Shown piece by piece: positions 25,401 through 35,951 of a DNA stretch of 64,000 nt. Position numbers and translations under genes: made by a program. The notes beneath the pieces were generated by a model. It searched no databases and was not told the DNA's origin. It was given only the letters and a program-made list of their open reading frames with translations. The DNA is from Saccoglossus kowalevskii (Eukaryota > Hemichordata > Enteropneusta > Harrimaniidae): assembly GCF_000003605.2 (NCBI RefSeq), contig NW_003151256.1, positions 185,091 through 249,090 on the forward strand, in the 5' to 3' direction. Within the stretch, counting starts at the first letter, position 1; every line of letters begins with the position of its first letter.

Positions 25401-28400
25401 CGGTACAGCAACTAAAGGAATTATATGTAATGTATTGCAAGGTATAGGTTGCTCTAACCCTGATAGCAAAACTGTGAACGACTCACATGTAATCGGTTCC
25501 AATGCCAAACATGTATAACTTATGCAAGCAAATATATTATTATTTAACATTCACAAATTCTGTGTATATTACTGAGTACTTGTCAATTCAGTGTGTGTGC
25601 ACTGAATTGTAAGTTGGACTATCAAGTAAATAGCTACTGTCTGTTTAATCGCAATCCTTCTTTTCTAAAGATTATCTACAGCTTTCGGGAATATCATCAG
25701 TTCCTTCCTAGGAGAATAGTAAATCCATCTGGCACCTGCTCGCAGAGCGATCGTATCTTTTTGAAAATTTATGCAACTCATAAAACAGCATTCAACGACG
25801 ATTTGATATGATCATAAAAGCCAGGTGTTGACATAATCTTGACAGCTAGGACACGCTAGCGAGACAGCGACAAAGACAATCATTCTTAAACGTGCTTTAG
25901 TGGGAAATACAAGTGTGACAGTTTTGTTTTATTGAATAACTAAACAATAAATTAGCATATATTTTATAAATCAGAACATTTATATACATTTCATTTATAT
26001 ACTTTAGTGTAGATAATAACAAAGCGTGAACGTTAATTTATTGAGTATTGACAATGATTCTGCCAGTGTCCAATATAATGAGGATGTGCGCTTGTTCAGT
26101 ATTAAATATTACGAGTTTCCATTCAAAATGATTGTATTCATAACAGGTAAACGATTACATTATATTACAGTCTGTTCTTTCTTCATTTATCTGACATATG
26201 TTGTCAACTTTTTTTTGGAATTCTCAACGTAGGAAAATATCAAAAATCCACATTGACTCGAAGCATATATACAAAGCAGAATTTGATACATCGAATGTCA
26301 ACAAACAAGCTGATTTAGATTTGGGGGGGGGGGCGTTTAACCAATCAGGCACAAGTTTGTAATTAGCTTCATATTTACTCAACACCCAAGCATATGCTAA
26401 TCATTTGTCATCGTCTATATAACTATTGATTACTTTCTTTTACAAATGTAACTAATTTCAAGAATGTGGTGTGAAGGTTCTTATCGTTGGTATTTCCTTC
26501 CTGAACGACGTCAAATTTGTAACTCTACTGGATTCATACAAAGCATTTTATGTAAGAATCTAATAGTAACCGGCACCATGTAGCTACTAACGGAACTGTG
26601 ATAGTTGATATTTATGTGTCGACTATTCTGATTCATTTATTCAGTCGTTCACTAAAATAGCTGTGTAATTCCTCGTAGCAACTATATGTATACGATATTT
26701 GTTACGAATTGTAATCAGCAAAACTATATAATAATTAGTATAAACATTTCAGAAATTACAGTATTAAAGTAACACTGAGAAATAATAACATTCTTGTATA
26801 AGGTAATTTCAAGCATCTCAAAAACTGTTCAATCATATGTATATTCTAAAATTTCAATACGAAACCTTATTCTATTTGGTAAACAAGAATTGATTCGTGC
26901 TTGGAAGGATTCAAGAACGTTGTTTGATATACCTTCAACCGTGTGTTCATTACATTCTGCACGCCAGCGGCTACATTTCCTGGAACACACCGGCCCAATA
27001 ACGAGGATACTAATTATTCTGATCAGTTGTTGGCGGATGTTCTCTTTATAGACAGCTCTGCGATAAATGATTTCCGATAATAACGAGTGCAACTGGCGAT
27101 TGTTTCCGGAACGAGTTGTATCTGTCCCTGAAAGCAATTAATTTCTGATGTCCCTTCAGGTGATGTTACCTTATGTGTCTAAACTGATCACACAAAGTTG
27201 TTGTATTGTCACACGTTCGTTTGCAGCTGCCTCATCGGAAAAATAAATAAAAATCAACGTCATTTTAAACAACTCGAAACATTGAAGTGATAATATTAAA
27301 TTAGAAATGTTTATTATATTGTACTACATCTACTTAATGACGTGTACACAGACCACATGCAAATAAAGTGTCGTCAGCTGCTTTATGTATTTTCTATAAT
27401 TTTTAATTTTACATGAAAAATAATTTATCGGTTTATTTCATAAAAGGTGACAAAAATGATTTTCAGATTGGCGTCCAAATGGCTAATAGTCAAAATATCA
27501 ATTATCCCATTTAACATTAGGCCGAAATAACCTTTGTATGGCAAAATAAAATAAAATAAAATAAAATAAATAAAATAACATAATAAAATAAAATAAAATG
27601 GTACTGTCCACACTGTACATGGCTATGGCTAAATTTTACATTGGCATGTCTGACATACCATATTTAGCATAATATTCAATCTATTATAAATCTAAATAAA
27701 ATTTCAATGCGCTTAAACAATAAATAATGATGTAACGGAATTTGAAGGTTTGTTTCGTCGGATGTTCATTAATACACAGTCAACGAGAGGAAATCGCTTA
27801 TTTGCTACATCCGTTTATGATCCGTTTTCGATATGTGACAAGACTCATCCACTAAAATAATAACTCGCGAGCTGATAGTATTAGTTCTCGCGTGACATGG
27901 ACACATTATATAACCTTAGGCTAAGACTATGTAAAATCCGGCAGCAATTACTATTTTTAAAATAACCGCATTGATCAATTTATACTAATTCTTGACAAGT
28001 GTAATCAACTAATGTAACTGTCTCTGTATATTACGCAACGACGATCGGTCTTCACATAGTTAACTGTTTTCAAGGTAACCAAACACGCCGCCTTAATCAA
28101 TTAATGAGTACATTAATATATGTTATTTACATTTTGACACGTTTAAATTACTTGTACCATGTCGACGTTTGATAAACGGGAATTATAGTGTGGCGCTGAA
28201 TACGATTACAAAATTGCGTAGGTCTATCATCGCGTTCGATTCGACTACGAGGTATGCACACAATACGACAACTGTTTTGCGTTTATTGCTGAGTAATTTG
28301 TGATACGGTAACCAAGACAACGCTTAATTATAATTGAGATGCGGAAAATGCGCTATAGTGAACAGTACATATTTGAATGGTAGTAAATTAGTATTCGATA

Positions 28401-31318
28401 GATAGAACTTTGTATGTGTTGAGTTCCGGCTACCATTCCATATCCTGCTTAATATTGCAGTGGTAAAAATACTGTTGCGGATGAACACAGCATTATATCG
28501 TGCTAAGATACATTTTAATATTTTACCGCATAAACGCCAAATAATTTAAAATTGTCGGATTCCTTTTTTGAATTTCTTTTTGACATCTTCGCTAAGTGCG
28601 ATTTATTTCTACCCAATTAATGCTGCTACCTGGCAACGGAAAATGTATAATGAAGTAATAAAAGAGAAACACGCGGGGAGTCATACATCTTACATGCAAC
28701 TTACTCGTTTTTTCTATGAAAAAAAAAACCTTCAAGGGTGTGTGCACTCAAATATAATATATGAATGTTCTAATAGTTATAATGAATTGTATCAGCTATG
28801 GCATCGTCAGTTGATTTTTTGTTAGTTTTATATGTGTGAAGCTAAAGACCTGTAAACTTCTCACCAGAGTCAATTTCCGTTACAAAACATTATGGTTTTT
28901 AATGTGTATCTGTGTGTCAGTGAAATTACACGATCTCAATCACTGCGCACCAGGGAAAAGCAATGAATGCATAGAGAGGTATATTCCAGGAATATAGGCT
29001 TTAAAACGTTGTCAGATTTTAGATTGAGTCTTAATGTTACTCGTGTAAAATATTGAATGAAGTATATGAATGCACGTCATAAAACTAGTGTGATATTTCG
29101 TGCAAAGCTTCACCAATAATATTCATACAAATGAAAACCGGTCGATTTTTAGCATCAAGGCTAGAAACAATATTATTTTCGATTAGTAGGCAAGGACAAA
29201 TACGTACAAAGCGTTTTGTTCGTAATTCATGTGTATGTCGATTTCAAGTCAATTAAACGAGTGATTTGAAATGATTAAATATGTTCGAAAAAAATTATTT
29301 TGTGATTCACGTAACATCATGAAAATTAACAGAAGCATAGTCATCGAACTCTGAGTTTTCTTTTGTAAAAAATAAGGTCACCATACGACGTTATACTATT
29401 TCACATCGCTGAACACATTCAAGTCAGACTGCAATTACCATTAAACAACCCGCACAGCGAAATGACAAATAACGTTCGATCGCTTCTTTTTATCATTCTC
29501 GTTACAAACCACTTGCAATAGAATCCACAAGTACTATCGAACGTGCGAAGCCAATAACCGTTAAAACAAACAAAGCAATCGTGGAAATAACACTTGATTT
29601 ACTCGCTTTCTTTCACTGTTCTTTGTGCATTGCCGTTCATTCAATTCAATTACTGTATTCTCTTAACGTTTGTACTCCATTAAACAATGCAATATACATT
29701 TCCTGCGGCGGCTGAACGCGTTGATCACACTGATCATGACATGTGGATAGCATATGGTAGTTATTTCGCTACGGTGCAGACCACTAACATGTGTCTTACG
29801 TAATGGGGAATGTGAAGTAATAACTTAAACACGTGATTGTCATCGCATTATTAATTATTCAACTACTGTTTTACCATTCGAAGTCGAGAATTTGTCATAC
29901 ATTAGTTAGGAATGTCACGAAATGTATTGTGTGTCTTCTAATCCTATCAAACCGAACAGTTATTTCAGGGAATCAAACCAATTGTGGACTCTAATAAAAT
30001 GTCGATAACTGACAAATCAAAATTTATGTTATAAATTCGAAGGTTTATATACCACGTATTGTGTCTACAGAATTCCCAATCCTTGAAGTGTGCGTCATCA
30101 CCATGGTAATTTATGATTTTATCACGTTTTACATCACAAGAAATATGTTTTATAATCTAATAGTTGATTCTGGTTCTAATGGCTATTCTGGGGATTTTTT
30201 ATGTTCTATTATAAATGGCTGCCTGAGAAAAGTAGTCCAAATAAGTGAAACTTGCACAATAGACTAATGTGCAGTCGTTTCTTCATTTCATGTTCACTTG
30301 AGTGGTTACTGGAAATGCCAAAATATCACGAATTCACAGCTGCTTGCGGTTCTGCTATTCATTTGCAAAATACATCACTTTTCTGTGACATACAGATTAC
30401 GACGTCATGTAGGGAATTTCCGTGCCTGACTCTTTTATCAATGTTTATTCATTCGATTGTATCGTTATGCCGTATTGGCGTGTGTATTTAAACTGAGTCG
30501 CTCTACGCGCAGCATACAGACGAGTATTCTAATATTATTTCAAAAAATGAAATATATGTATTATATATTATATTGCCGTGCCTTTGAATTCAACTATTCA
30601 CCCTCGTATTGTCTGAATTCCAATCATTCCTTCATTAGCAGTGCAGTGTACGTTATATCTATAGCTCTGTATTCGTGATCGCTCAGTGTGAACTGATTGC
30701 TGCGTTACCTTCATATGTATATATATTGTATTTTTTTTTTGCAAATAAACAACCTTAGTAGAATTGATTTCGAAACAACGTAGATGTGAATATAACGTGA
30801 ACAATGCACCGTTCATCAGTATATTCTCACAAGGAGGTGCATTCGATCAGCATTGCTTTGGAGCTAAGGGAATGTCGTAGCAGGTACACAAACCCTTTCT
30901 GTCGCGCTTTTCACTTTGTGATGGGCATGAAGCTGGCTTATCGTATAGTACATTAATTATTTTATAATTTTAGAAACACGGGGTATTTGGACTATGGTAT
31001 TATGAGTCAGTAATGATATGACAAGAACGACTTCCTATTTCAAAATAAAATTAGGAATATATCTATGATAACATTATTCTTACCTCTGGCATATATTGTA
31101 CTAAAGTCAGGTCTATCGGGACCAGAGTGATCTCTTCTGTATCCGCGTAGCTTCGCCAAATTCTCGCCATATCTGTTTGATGTATGGTTGGTCGTATCGT
31201 CAAGACTCATTTTTCGGCTAGCCATGTCCTCTGTTATTAGCGCTACATTTTTCTCAGATTCCGCTTCATAGTCGAAGCCTAAATCAAAAGACATCATTGA
31301 GTTGTCAAACCCGTGCAA
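13250..31318 (-). CDS. GAD: Glutamate decarboxylase family (GAD), 15 exons, 564-aa model
   Basis: PLP-dependent group II decarboxylase, predicted to convert L-glutamate to GABA in the cytosol. Exons, 5' to 3': 31318-31084, 24565-24335, 21865-21775, 21229-21123, 19048-18933, 18456-18377, 17952-17898, 17416-17300, 16954-16890, 16694-16616, 16421-16272, 15360-15311, 14560-14506, 14168-14079, 13423-13250. They sum to 1695 bp and every junction keeps frame. Visible residues: PLP-stacking His262 (SEHSHYS), Asp344 (HVDAAWGGG), Schiff-base Lys376 (NPHK) and loop Tyr413 ([16 protein letters not shown]). QLSSG (Ser165) and NTN (Asn185) match the residues reported for GAD; CSAD has Phe and Ser there. 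Vertebrate GADs are about 585-594 aa. The N-terminal exon has no Cys, so GAD65-type palmitoylation is not expected. A GADL1/CSAD-like activity is the main alternative. Confidence 0.96.
14079..14168 (-). CDS. GAD: GAD exon 14 (residues 478-507)
   Basis: Thirty codons, [20 protein letters not shown] then [10 protein letters not shown], phase 0 at both ends. They match the TNVCFWYIPP exon of vertebrate GADs in length and frame. Confidence 0.95.
14506..14560 (-). CDS. GAD: GAD exon 13 (residues 459-477)
   Basis: [18 protein letters not shown] after a TTTTACAG acceptor, aligning with vertebrate YLYNIIKNREGYEMVFDG. The [11 protein letters not shown] ending recalls the CSAD GFELVMEPEF run. Confidence 0.93.
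15311..15360 (-). CDS. GAD: GAD exon 12 (residues 443-459)
   Basis: A 50-bp exon encoding [16 protein letters not shown] plus two bases of Lys459. It aligns with vertebrate GTTGFEAHVDKCLELA. Acceptor TTTTTGCAG, donor GTAAGT. Confidence 0.93.
16272..16421 (-). CDS. GAD: GAD exon 11 (residues 393-442), catalytic loop
   Basis: Exactly 50 codons, from [10 protein letters not shown] through [20 protein letters not shown] to WLMWKGK. It includes the mobile catalytic-loop Tyr413 and the [15 protein letters not shown] core. It is the most conserved exon of the gene. Confidence 0.97.
16616..16694 (-). CDS. GAD: GAD exon 10 (residues 366-392), PLP lysine
   Basis: [20 protein letters not shown] then LLLKHD. 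Lys376 in NPHK forms the Schiff base with [11 protein letters not shown] matches insect GAD more closely than the MGVPLQCS of vertebrates. Confidence 0.96.
16890..16954 (-). CDS. GAD: GAD exon 9 (residues 345-366)
   Basis: [20 protein letters not shown] then HR (last codon split). AAWGGG follows the catalytic Asp. The [12 protein letters not shown] part reads closer to the CSAD/GADL1 HRKLLHGIHR run than to vertebrate GAD. Donor GTGGGG is weaker than its neighbours. Confidence 0.94.
17300..17416 (-). CDS. GAD: GAD exon 8 (residues 306-344)
   Basis: Encodes [20 protein letters not shown] and on to [15 protein letters not shown] and WMHVD are nearly identical to vertebrate GAD. Asp344, the residue that salt-bridges the PLP pyridine nitrogen, is the last codon. 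The exon is phase 0 at both ends, and its 39 residues equal the human exon. Confidence 0.97.
17898..17952 (-). CDS. GAD: GAD exon 7 (residues 287-305)
   Basis: A 55-bp exon encoding [18 protein letters not shown], colinear and equal in length with the vertebrate GKMIPSDLE exon. Acceptor ACGCAG, donor GTAAGT. Confidence 0.93.
18377..18456 (-). CDS. GAD: GAD exon 6 (residues 261-287)
   Basis: [20 protein letters not shown] then PVRCDQR. His262 is the residue that stacks on the PLP ring in this family. The 80-bp exon has a TTTCATAG acceptor and a GTAATA donor. Confidence 0.94.
18933..19048 (-). CDS. GAD: GAD exon 5 (residues 222-260)
   Basis: [20 protein letters not shown] through MFASEH, after a TTTCTCCCAAG acceptor and before GTAAGT. 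GGAISN forms the PLP phosphate-binding turn. YAVNAAR resembles the CSAD YAVNLAR run as much as the vertebrate GAD YAMMIAR run. Confidence 0.95.
19200..19285 (+). repeat. tRNA-derived SINE-like head in GAD intron 4
   Basis: GTGGTCTAGTCAGCGG resembles a pol III A box and AGATTCCAACCC a B box, about 45 bases apart. The fold is too decayed to be a working tRNA gene. Confidence 0.35.
21123..21229 (-). CDS. GAD: GAD exon 4 (residues 186-222)
   Basis: Encodes [20 protein letters not shown] then [24 protein letters not shown] is a family hallmark. The loop before GDGIF is two residues shorter than in vertebrate GAD65. The end phase 1 (G|GT) fits exon 5. Confidence 0.95.
21775..21865 (-). CDS. GAD: GAD exon 3 (residues 156-186), substrate-recognition segment
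   Basis: Encodes [20 protein letters not shown] and on to NTN, with a CAACAG acceptor and an ATGTACGTAC donor region. Ser165 and Asn185 occupy the two positions reported to distinguish GAD (Ser, Asn) from CSAD (Phe, Ser). The last codon is split AT|A and reads Ile, where vertebrate GADs have Met before FTYE. Confidence 0.94.
22962..23035 (+). repeat. tRNA-derived SINE-like head in GAD intron 2
   Basis: A perfect pol III B box, GGTTCGAATC, at about 23011, preceded by GGGTCGTTAAG and a CTGCAGG loop-like run. There is no consistent cloverleaf, so a SINE remnant fits better than a tRNA gene. Confidence 0.3.
24335..24565 (-). CDS. GAD: GAD exon 2 (residues 79-156)
   Basis: 231 bp after a CACATTCCAG acceptor encode [10 protein letters not shown] through [15 protein letters not shown] and [12 protein letters not shown] align with the KVLDFHHPHQL and LEQILVDCRDTL region of GAD67. 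It supplies the N-terminal helical part of the PLP-fold dimer. The preceding intron is 6.5 kb, the longest in the gene. Confidence 0.94.
26323..26333. repeat. G11 homopolymer
   Basis: Eleven consecutive G in AT-rich DNA, inside GAD intron 1. Confidence 0.85.
27543..27599. repeat. (AAAAT)n microsatellite
   Basis: About 11 units of AAAAT with small interruptions, inside GAD intron 1. Confidence 0.9.
31084..31318 (-). CDS. GAD: GAD exon 1 (residues 1-79, start uncertain)
   Basis: The open frame ends in ...[12 protein letters not shown] with a GTAAGA donor. The junction with exon 2 gives YARELLPQG, matching the YARDLLP region of animal GAD67, which proves the 3' part. The start could be ATG 31318, the paired ATGs of residues 8-9, or ATG 31225 (MASRKMSL, 533-aa protein). 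Alternatively the exon is internal: a TTTTGATTTAG acceptor-like site would place its 5' edge at 31278. The N-terminal sequence is low-complexity, polar and free of Cys. Confidence 0.75.
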
Positions 31319-32259
31319 ATATAAACAGAGTAGGAACGTGTAGCACGTTTTCTATGCTGAACACAAATTGTCTTCAAAGTTCTGATTGTTCAGCCAAGTT
31401 GCGTATTTTTTCTTGATGTAGGTATCAACTCTTCTATCGTTAATGACAAAATGATTATCGTTCTAACTTCTCTCTGCTTTAAATACATACTAATGATGTA
31501 TATGCCATACTCGTGACGTCAGAACACTCATGAATATGTAAGAGGCAGTGGTCCTTTGATAGTGTAAGTATTCATGAGGCGATTGGTTGATAACCTGGCA
31601 ACAACTGATACGCATTTCCGATGATGTAGATTTCAAAGTTATAAGTCCCTAGCTTTGTGGATTTTTCTTACAAAGTTTAACGAGACAAATATGCTGCTGA
31701 ATCCACATAGACTATGCATTCTTTAAAGGGAGGAGGTCGTCGCGCGTGTTCGAAATTCATGTAAACAATGTATTTTACACGCGTTGTGTGCGTCGCTATG
31801 AGTTCCATGTCGAACAGGACGCGGTGCGACGGCCTTCGCACTTTAACAGCGAAAATGAAGATTTTCATACATATAATGTTATCGATTCCCATAAATACAT
31901 TCAAAAATATTAGTTTTAGACACAAATCTATACACATTTATGTGTGTAGTGTCATATTTTGACATGGTGTGAACGAACTTATACATAACAGGATCTAGAC
32001 ACACTAAATTTGCCACAGTGAATATCAAAGGGAATGCAAACACACACATAAATATTAGTCCAATTAATCAAGTCCTTCGAGTTGAAATCACGCACGCTAA
32101 GGAGCCTTGTCGAAGCACAGAAAAGCGAAGTTTGAAACTGTCATGAAATATGCTGGAGATAATTGACTTGGGATTGATTGTACACACCAAACATGACTAC
32201 ACAGCTGCACACTCACTATAGTCGCCAAAATCGATGGTATAATTGACGGAAATCGGCGA

Positions 32260-32336
32260 TACGTCACGAAAAGGGAAAGTCGAGGATGAGAGTTGGTCAT
32301 TAGTGGGGGATTGGAATCATGTTAGTGGGCGTGGCC
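32260..32336. promoter_or_regulatory. Possible GAD upstream regulatory patch
   Basis: About 0.95 kb upstream of the first GAD coding exon lie TACGTCAC (32260-32267, CRE half-site type) and GTGGGCGTGGCC (32325-32336, SP/KLF type). A CpG-denser stretch also lies at about 31738-31850. Suggestive only; no TATA or start site can be assigned. Confidence 0.2.
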
Positions 32337-33123
32337 AAACATGTTAATCATTGTTGATATCACTCATCGTATGGTAATCGATCTGCGTATATGCAAGTAA
32401 GAGTAGGTGCGGATTTATATTATGTGCACTACGGTTAGGAAAATTACTCAGTTCGGTGTGTGTGCGTGTTTACTAGAATCACTCGATGGCGTGAAATCGA
32501 ATATCTTCTTTGAGAAGTTTCGATTTAACTGCAACGACGGCATATCAAATGATTACTGTAAGCAACGATTTGAATAAAGATTATACAGATGTATTGCTGC
32601 GTTTTGTAGACAATGCCTAGCGCACTTAATCCGAGAAACTAATGAACACAGTGGCCCACGGTACCTCGTTATAGAAGCATATTTTAATATATACTACGAC
32701 GAATGCCAATGCAATATTTAAAGAGCATGCTTACATCCCTTTTGCTTTAGTCCGCATGTGTGTCTGGCATTGTTCTTGTGCAAATGTATATTTAGGTTTG
32801 TGATATAAAACAACTAGCCACAGATAGCAATACTTTGTATGTCGGTGAAGACTAACTATCAAAACCAACAGTGCATGAAAATGCTGAATACAATATTTTG
32901 TTCAATGCCAAATAGTCTCAGTAAATTATTTAAACCAAAAGACTGTTAGCTAGGTTAGGTTAGCTAGGTGGAGTATGGTGGGGTTGGCTAATCGTGTTAT
33001 ATGCAAATATTTCCTTGTAATCGTTCTAAATTCTTGAAAACTTTATGTTACTGCTACAACAAATGTCTGAAAGAGCCTTTAAATCATTATCAATATCAAT
33101 ATATGTCTACATGTCAGTGCAAG

Positions 33124-33237
<114 letters not shown>

Positions 33238-35792
33238 GTATTAGCATCAGCGTATTTTCGAAACAATATCTGCTGAGTGGTGACATTAATATGGTAGTGA
33301 TAAATAGAAAGACAAGGACAAGTCGTGTATTGCAAACTAAAATCGTATATTTTTTTAATTCCCTACCAAAGATCCAGATGCTTACGACATGTCTTCTATA
33401 CAAGCACTAATTCGAACAAATTTTAAAACATTTCCAACTACGAGCCATTTTGATTGGGCATGGATATGGCCTTATTACGATTGCCAGGGAAAGCAATATA
33501 TAAAAACCTCACTTGACATGTGTACGGTTGCCAATGTCTATTTCTAACTTAATCGTTTAGGTTCTCGTCAGAACACAGATTTAATGAGAATGTATCTTTC
33601 CCTAAATCTAATATAGCTGCTACAAAGTGTGTCAATCATATGAACCCTATTCCACAGAGATATGTTGTTTCATGCCCGGAAGTTATGTTTAAACAAACTT
33701 GAGTTCACGAGGTTACAGAGTGTGAGATCTCCTTATAGATGTCCGAAGAGACGGGGGTCTCTTTCGCGGCTACTTGGATGATGGTGTTTGAGAGTGTCTA
33801 CACTCAAACCAAGTAACTTGTGAGCAATTGAATGAAGCTCGATGAAATGAAATTCTGAGTGGCAGCTTTATTAAGACGCACATTGCTACACGAATTCGTT
33901 AAATACATAGCCCAGGGAATTGCATGTGTCAACGCTCAGCTGAACTAACTGTACTCTGGATATGACTAATCAACATGCTTTTAGTTGCTGCTCTTTTTAT
34001 TCTACGACTCTTTGTAAATCAGACATGACGAATTTTTTCCTACGCCCAAGGAGCAATTTACAAGACATTTGAGTGGTATTCCTACGTATCATTTCGTTCA
34101 AGGCTTGCAGCTGCCACCGAGTTCACCACATGTATTCTTACTCTGATTCGGTGTTCCTAGCCGGTAAGGTGGACCTATTGATAGAGTGGAAAATCGCGGA
34201 TTGATCTCAGGTGCACGAACTGAACTAGACAGCTTAGAAAACTATATTTAGGGTAATTAACAGAAGTGGCTAATAATCAGTTGTGAAGATACCTAGTCTC
34301 AGCAAACACGTCAATAATAATAAAAGGATTAGGATAGTTAATTATTAAAGGGCAAGTTTTCCACTTTTGCGATTCCAAAACCACCGCCTTACGTCGATAT
34401 AGCTGCTTAATTGTATAATACCATGAAATTAGAGACAAAATAATAATGATTATTTATATTAGTGTAATGTAACGGTCTTGTTCTCAAAAGTTCACAGAGC
34501 TCTCTTTGATCAAACTGAACATTGTAACATTATCGAAACTCAGTTAGCCGAACACATTTAGGATATGGGGCTTATCTCGGACAAATACAAGCAACAATTT
34601 TGTACACATCATTTAGTCGACACATGACAGAAATACAATGTGAACATAGAATCTAACCAAACTATTATAATTTTAACTGCAAATTACAATTAGTTGTGTG
34701 CATACTATCCATATAACGACATCTCAAGCAAACATCAGTGATGCACATTTCATGGAAGTCGATATTGTTAAAGGAAATCATATCTGCTGAGATGGTTATA
34801 ATGAATAATAAATTTGGCGAGGTTAACTACACATTAATTACACATTATTACATTAATTACACATTTGGATTTTTGAATTTACGGATGATTATTTCTAGTA
34901 ATGATTATATATACGTTTGATGTAACTACAGTTGGCACATTATGAACCCTCATGTTTAATACGCAAATAAACAACGCTTAATCTGGTAAATAATGGAATT
35001 ACTCTAATACAAATACATTAAAATTACAATAGAAAAAAGATGGAATAACTATACGTGCGTAATATTGAACCTCAGCAAAGTATCCATTTGCTAGAATGTT
35101 GAAATTGACATTGGATCAATCATTTTTGATTACGTGAATTAAAAATAAGTCTGGGATATCCTTTCGAGAAATGTGAACAATATTCTAATCTTTTTTTGTG
35201 ATTTAAAAAGCAAAATCTTGTCAAATGTTGGATAGCTAACTCTGATGACGACATACTGATCCCCGGGGTTTGTCTGGAAGCGTAGTAATTGCACAAAGTA
35301 GCTTCAGAAATCGACCTCATGATCGGCGTTCCTGTTCGTGATTCAGTACCTGGACAAGAGTTTGTTCACGACGAAGAAAATAATCTCACCTGATCGCAAA
35401 CTTTACCAGTTAATGGCAAAAGTTCAATAGACTACATGGCGACAACAATCGTGATATAATGGATACCTCGTGACATAGTAATGAACTCTTTGAGTTTTTT
35501 CTTGTGCATCAATAATATAAATAATTATGTGTGTATACGACAAAAATATATTCCGACAAACGGGAAAGCGAAAAATATAAACAACATAATTGCAGTTTTC
35601 TTCCAGCTTGCCTCAAAGTCAAGCAGCGAAACGAGGAGTTAGCAATATGATACAATTATAGCTTCAAAACGATCCCAATATTTTTAATAACACTTTTAAT
35701 GAAAGAGATGCAAACGCCATATTAAAAATATATTCTATAGAAAAAAACGTTGTCCCCAACTACCACACTTTAAGACACGAAGCTCTATCGTG

Positions 35793-35951
35793 GTACTCCC
35801 ATGGTGCATTTCACTTATGTAAACAATTGAATAATTAGGTAAAAGATACAAGAATGTCCATGAGGATATCATTAGTTAAGTAATGTCGTATTCAGGTGTC
35901 TTTCATACAGAAAGCGGTAGACATAAGAAGCGATATACACCATGGGAGTAC
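35793..35951. mobile_element. MITE-like foldback element
   Basis: GTACTCCCATGGTG (35793-35806) and its perfect reverse complement (35938-35951) bound 159 bp. Imperfect pairing continues inward to about 28 bp (ATGGTGYAT...CTTATGT). No coding capacity. Confidence 0.45.

Larger units (their letters stand above)
24566..31083. other. GAD intron 1 (6.5 kb)
   Basis: The intron holds the G11 and (AAAAT)n tracts and no exon I can support on either strand. Open frames at 24803-25195 (+) and 26829-27137 (-) have no recognisable domain. Confidence 0.6.

Noticed and set aside
26829-27137. Minus-strand 102-codon frame in GAD intron 1, considered as a transposon fragment
   Set aside because: No reverse transcriptase, transposase or other motif could be identified.
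31677-31937. Minus-strand 86-codon frame just upstream of GAD exon 1, considered as an extra N-terminal exon
   Set aside because: No donor joins it to the GAD frame convincingly and its sequence does not match GAD N-termini.
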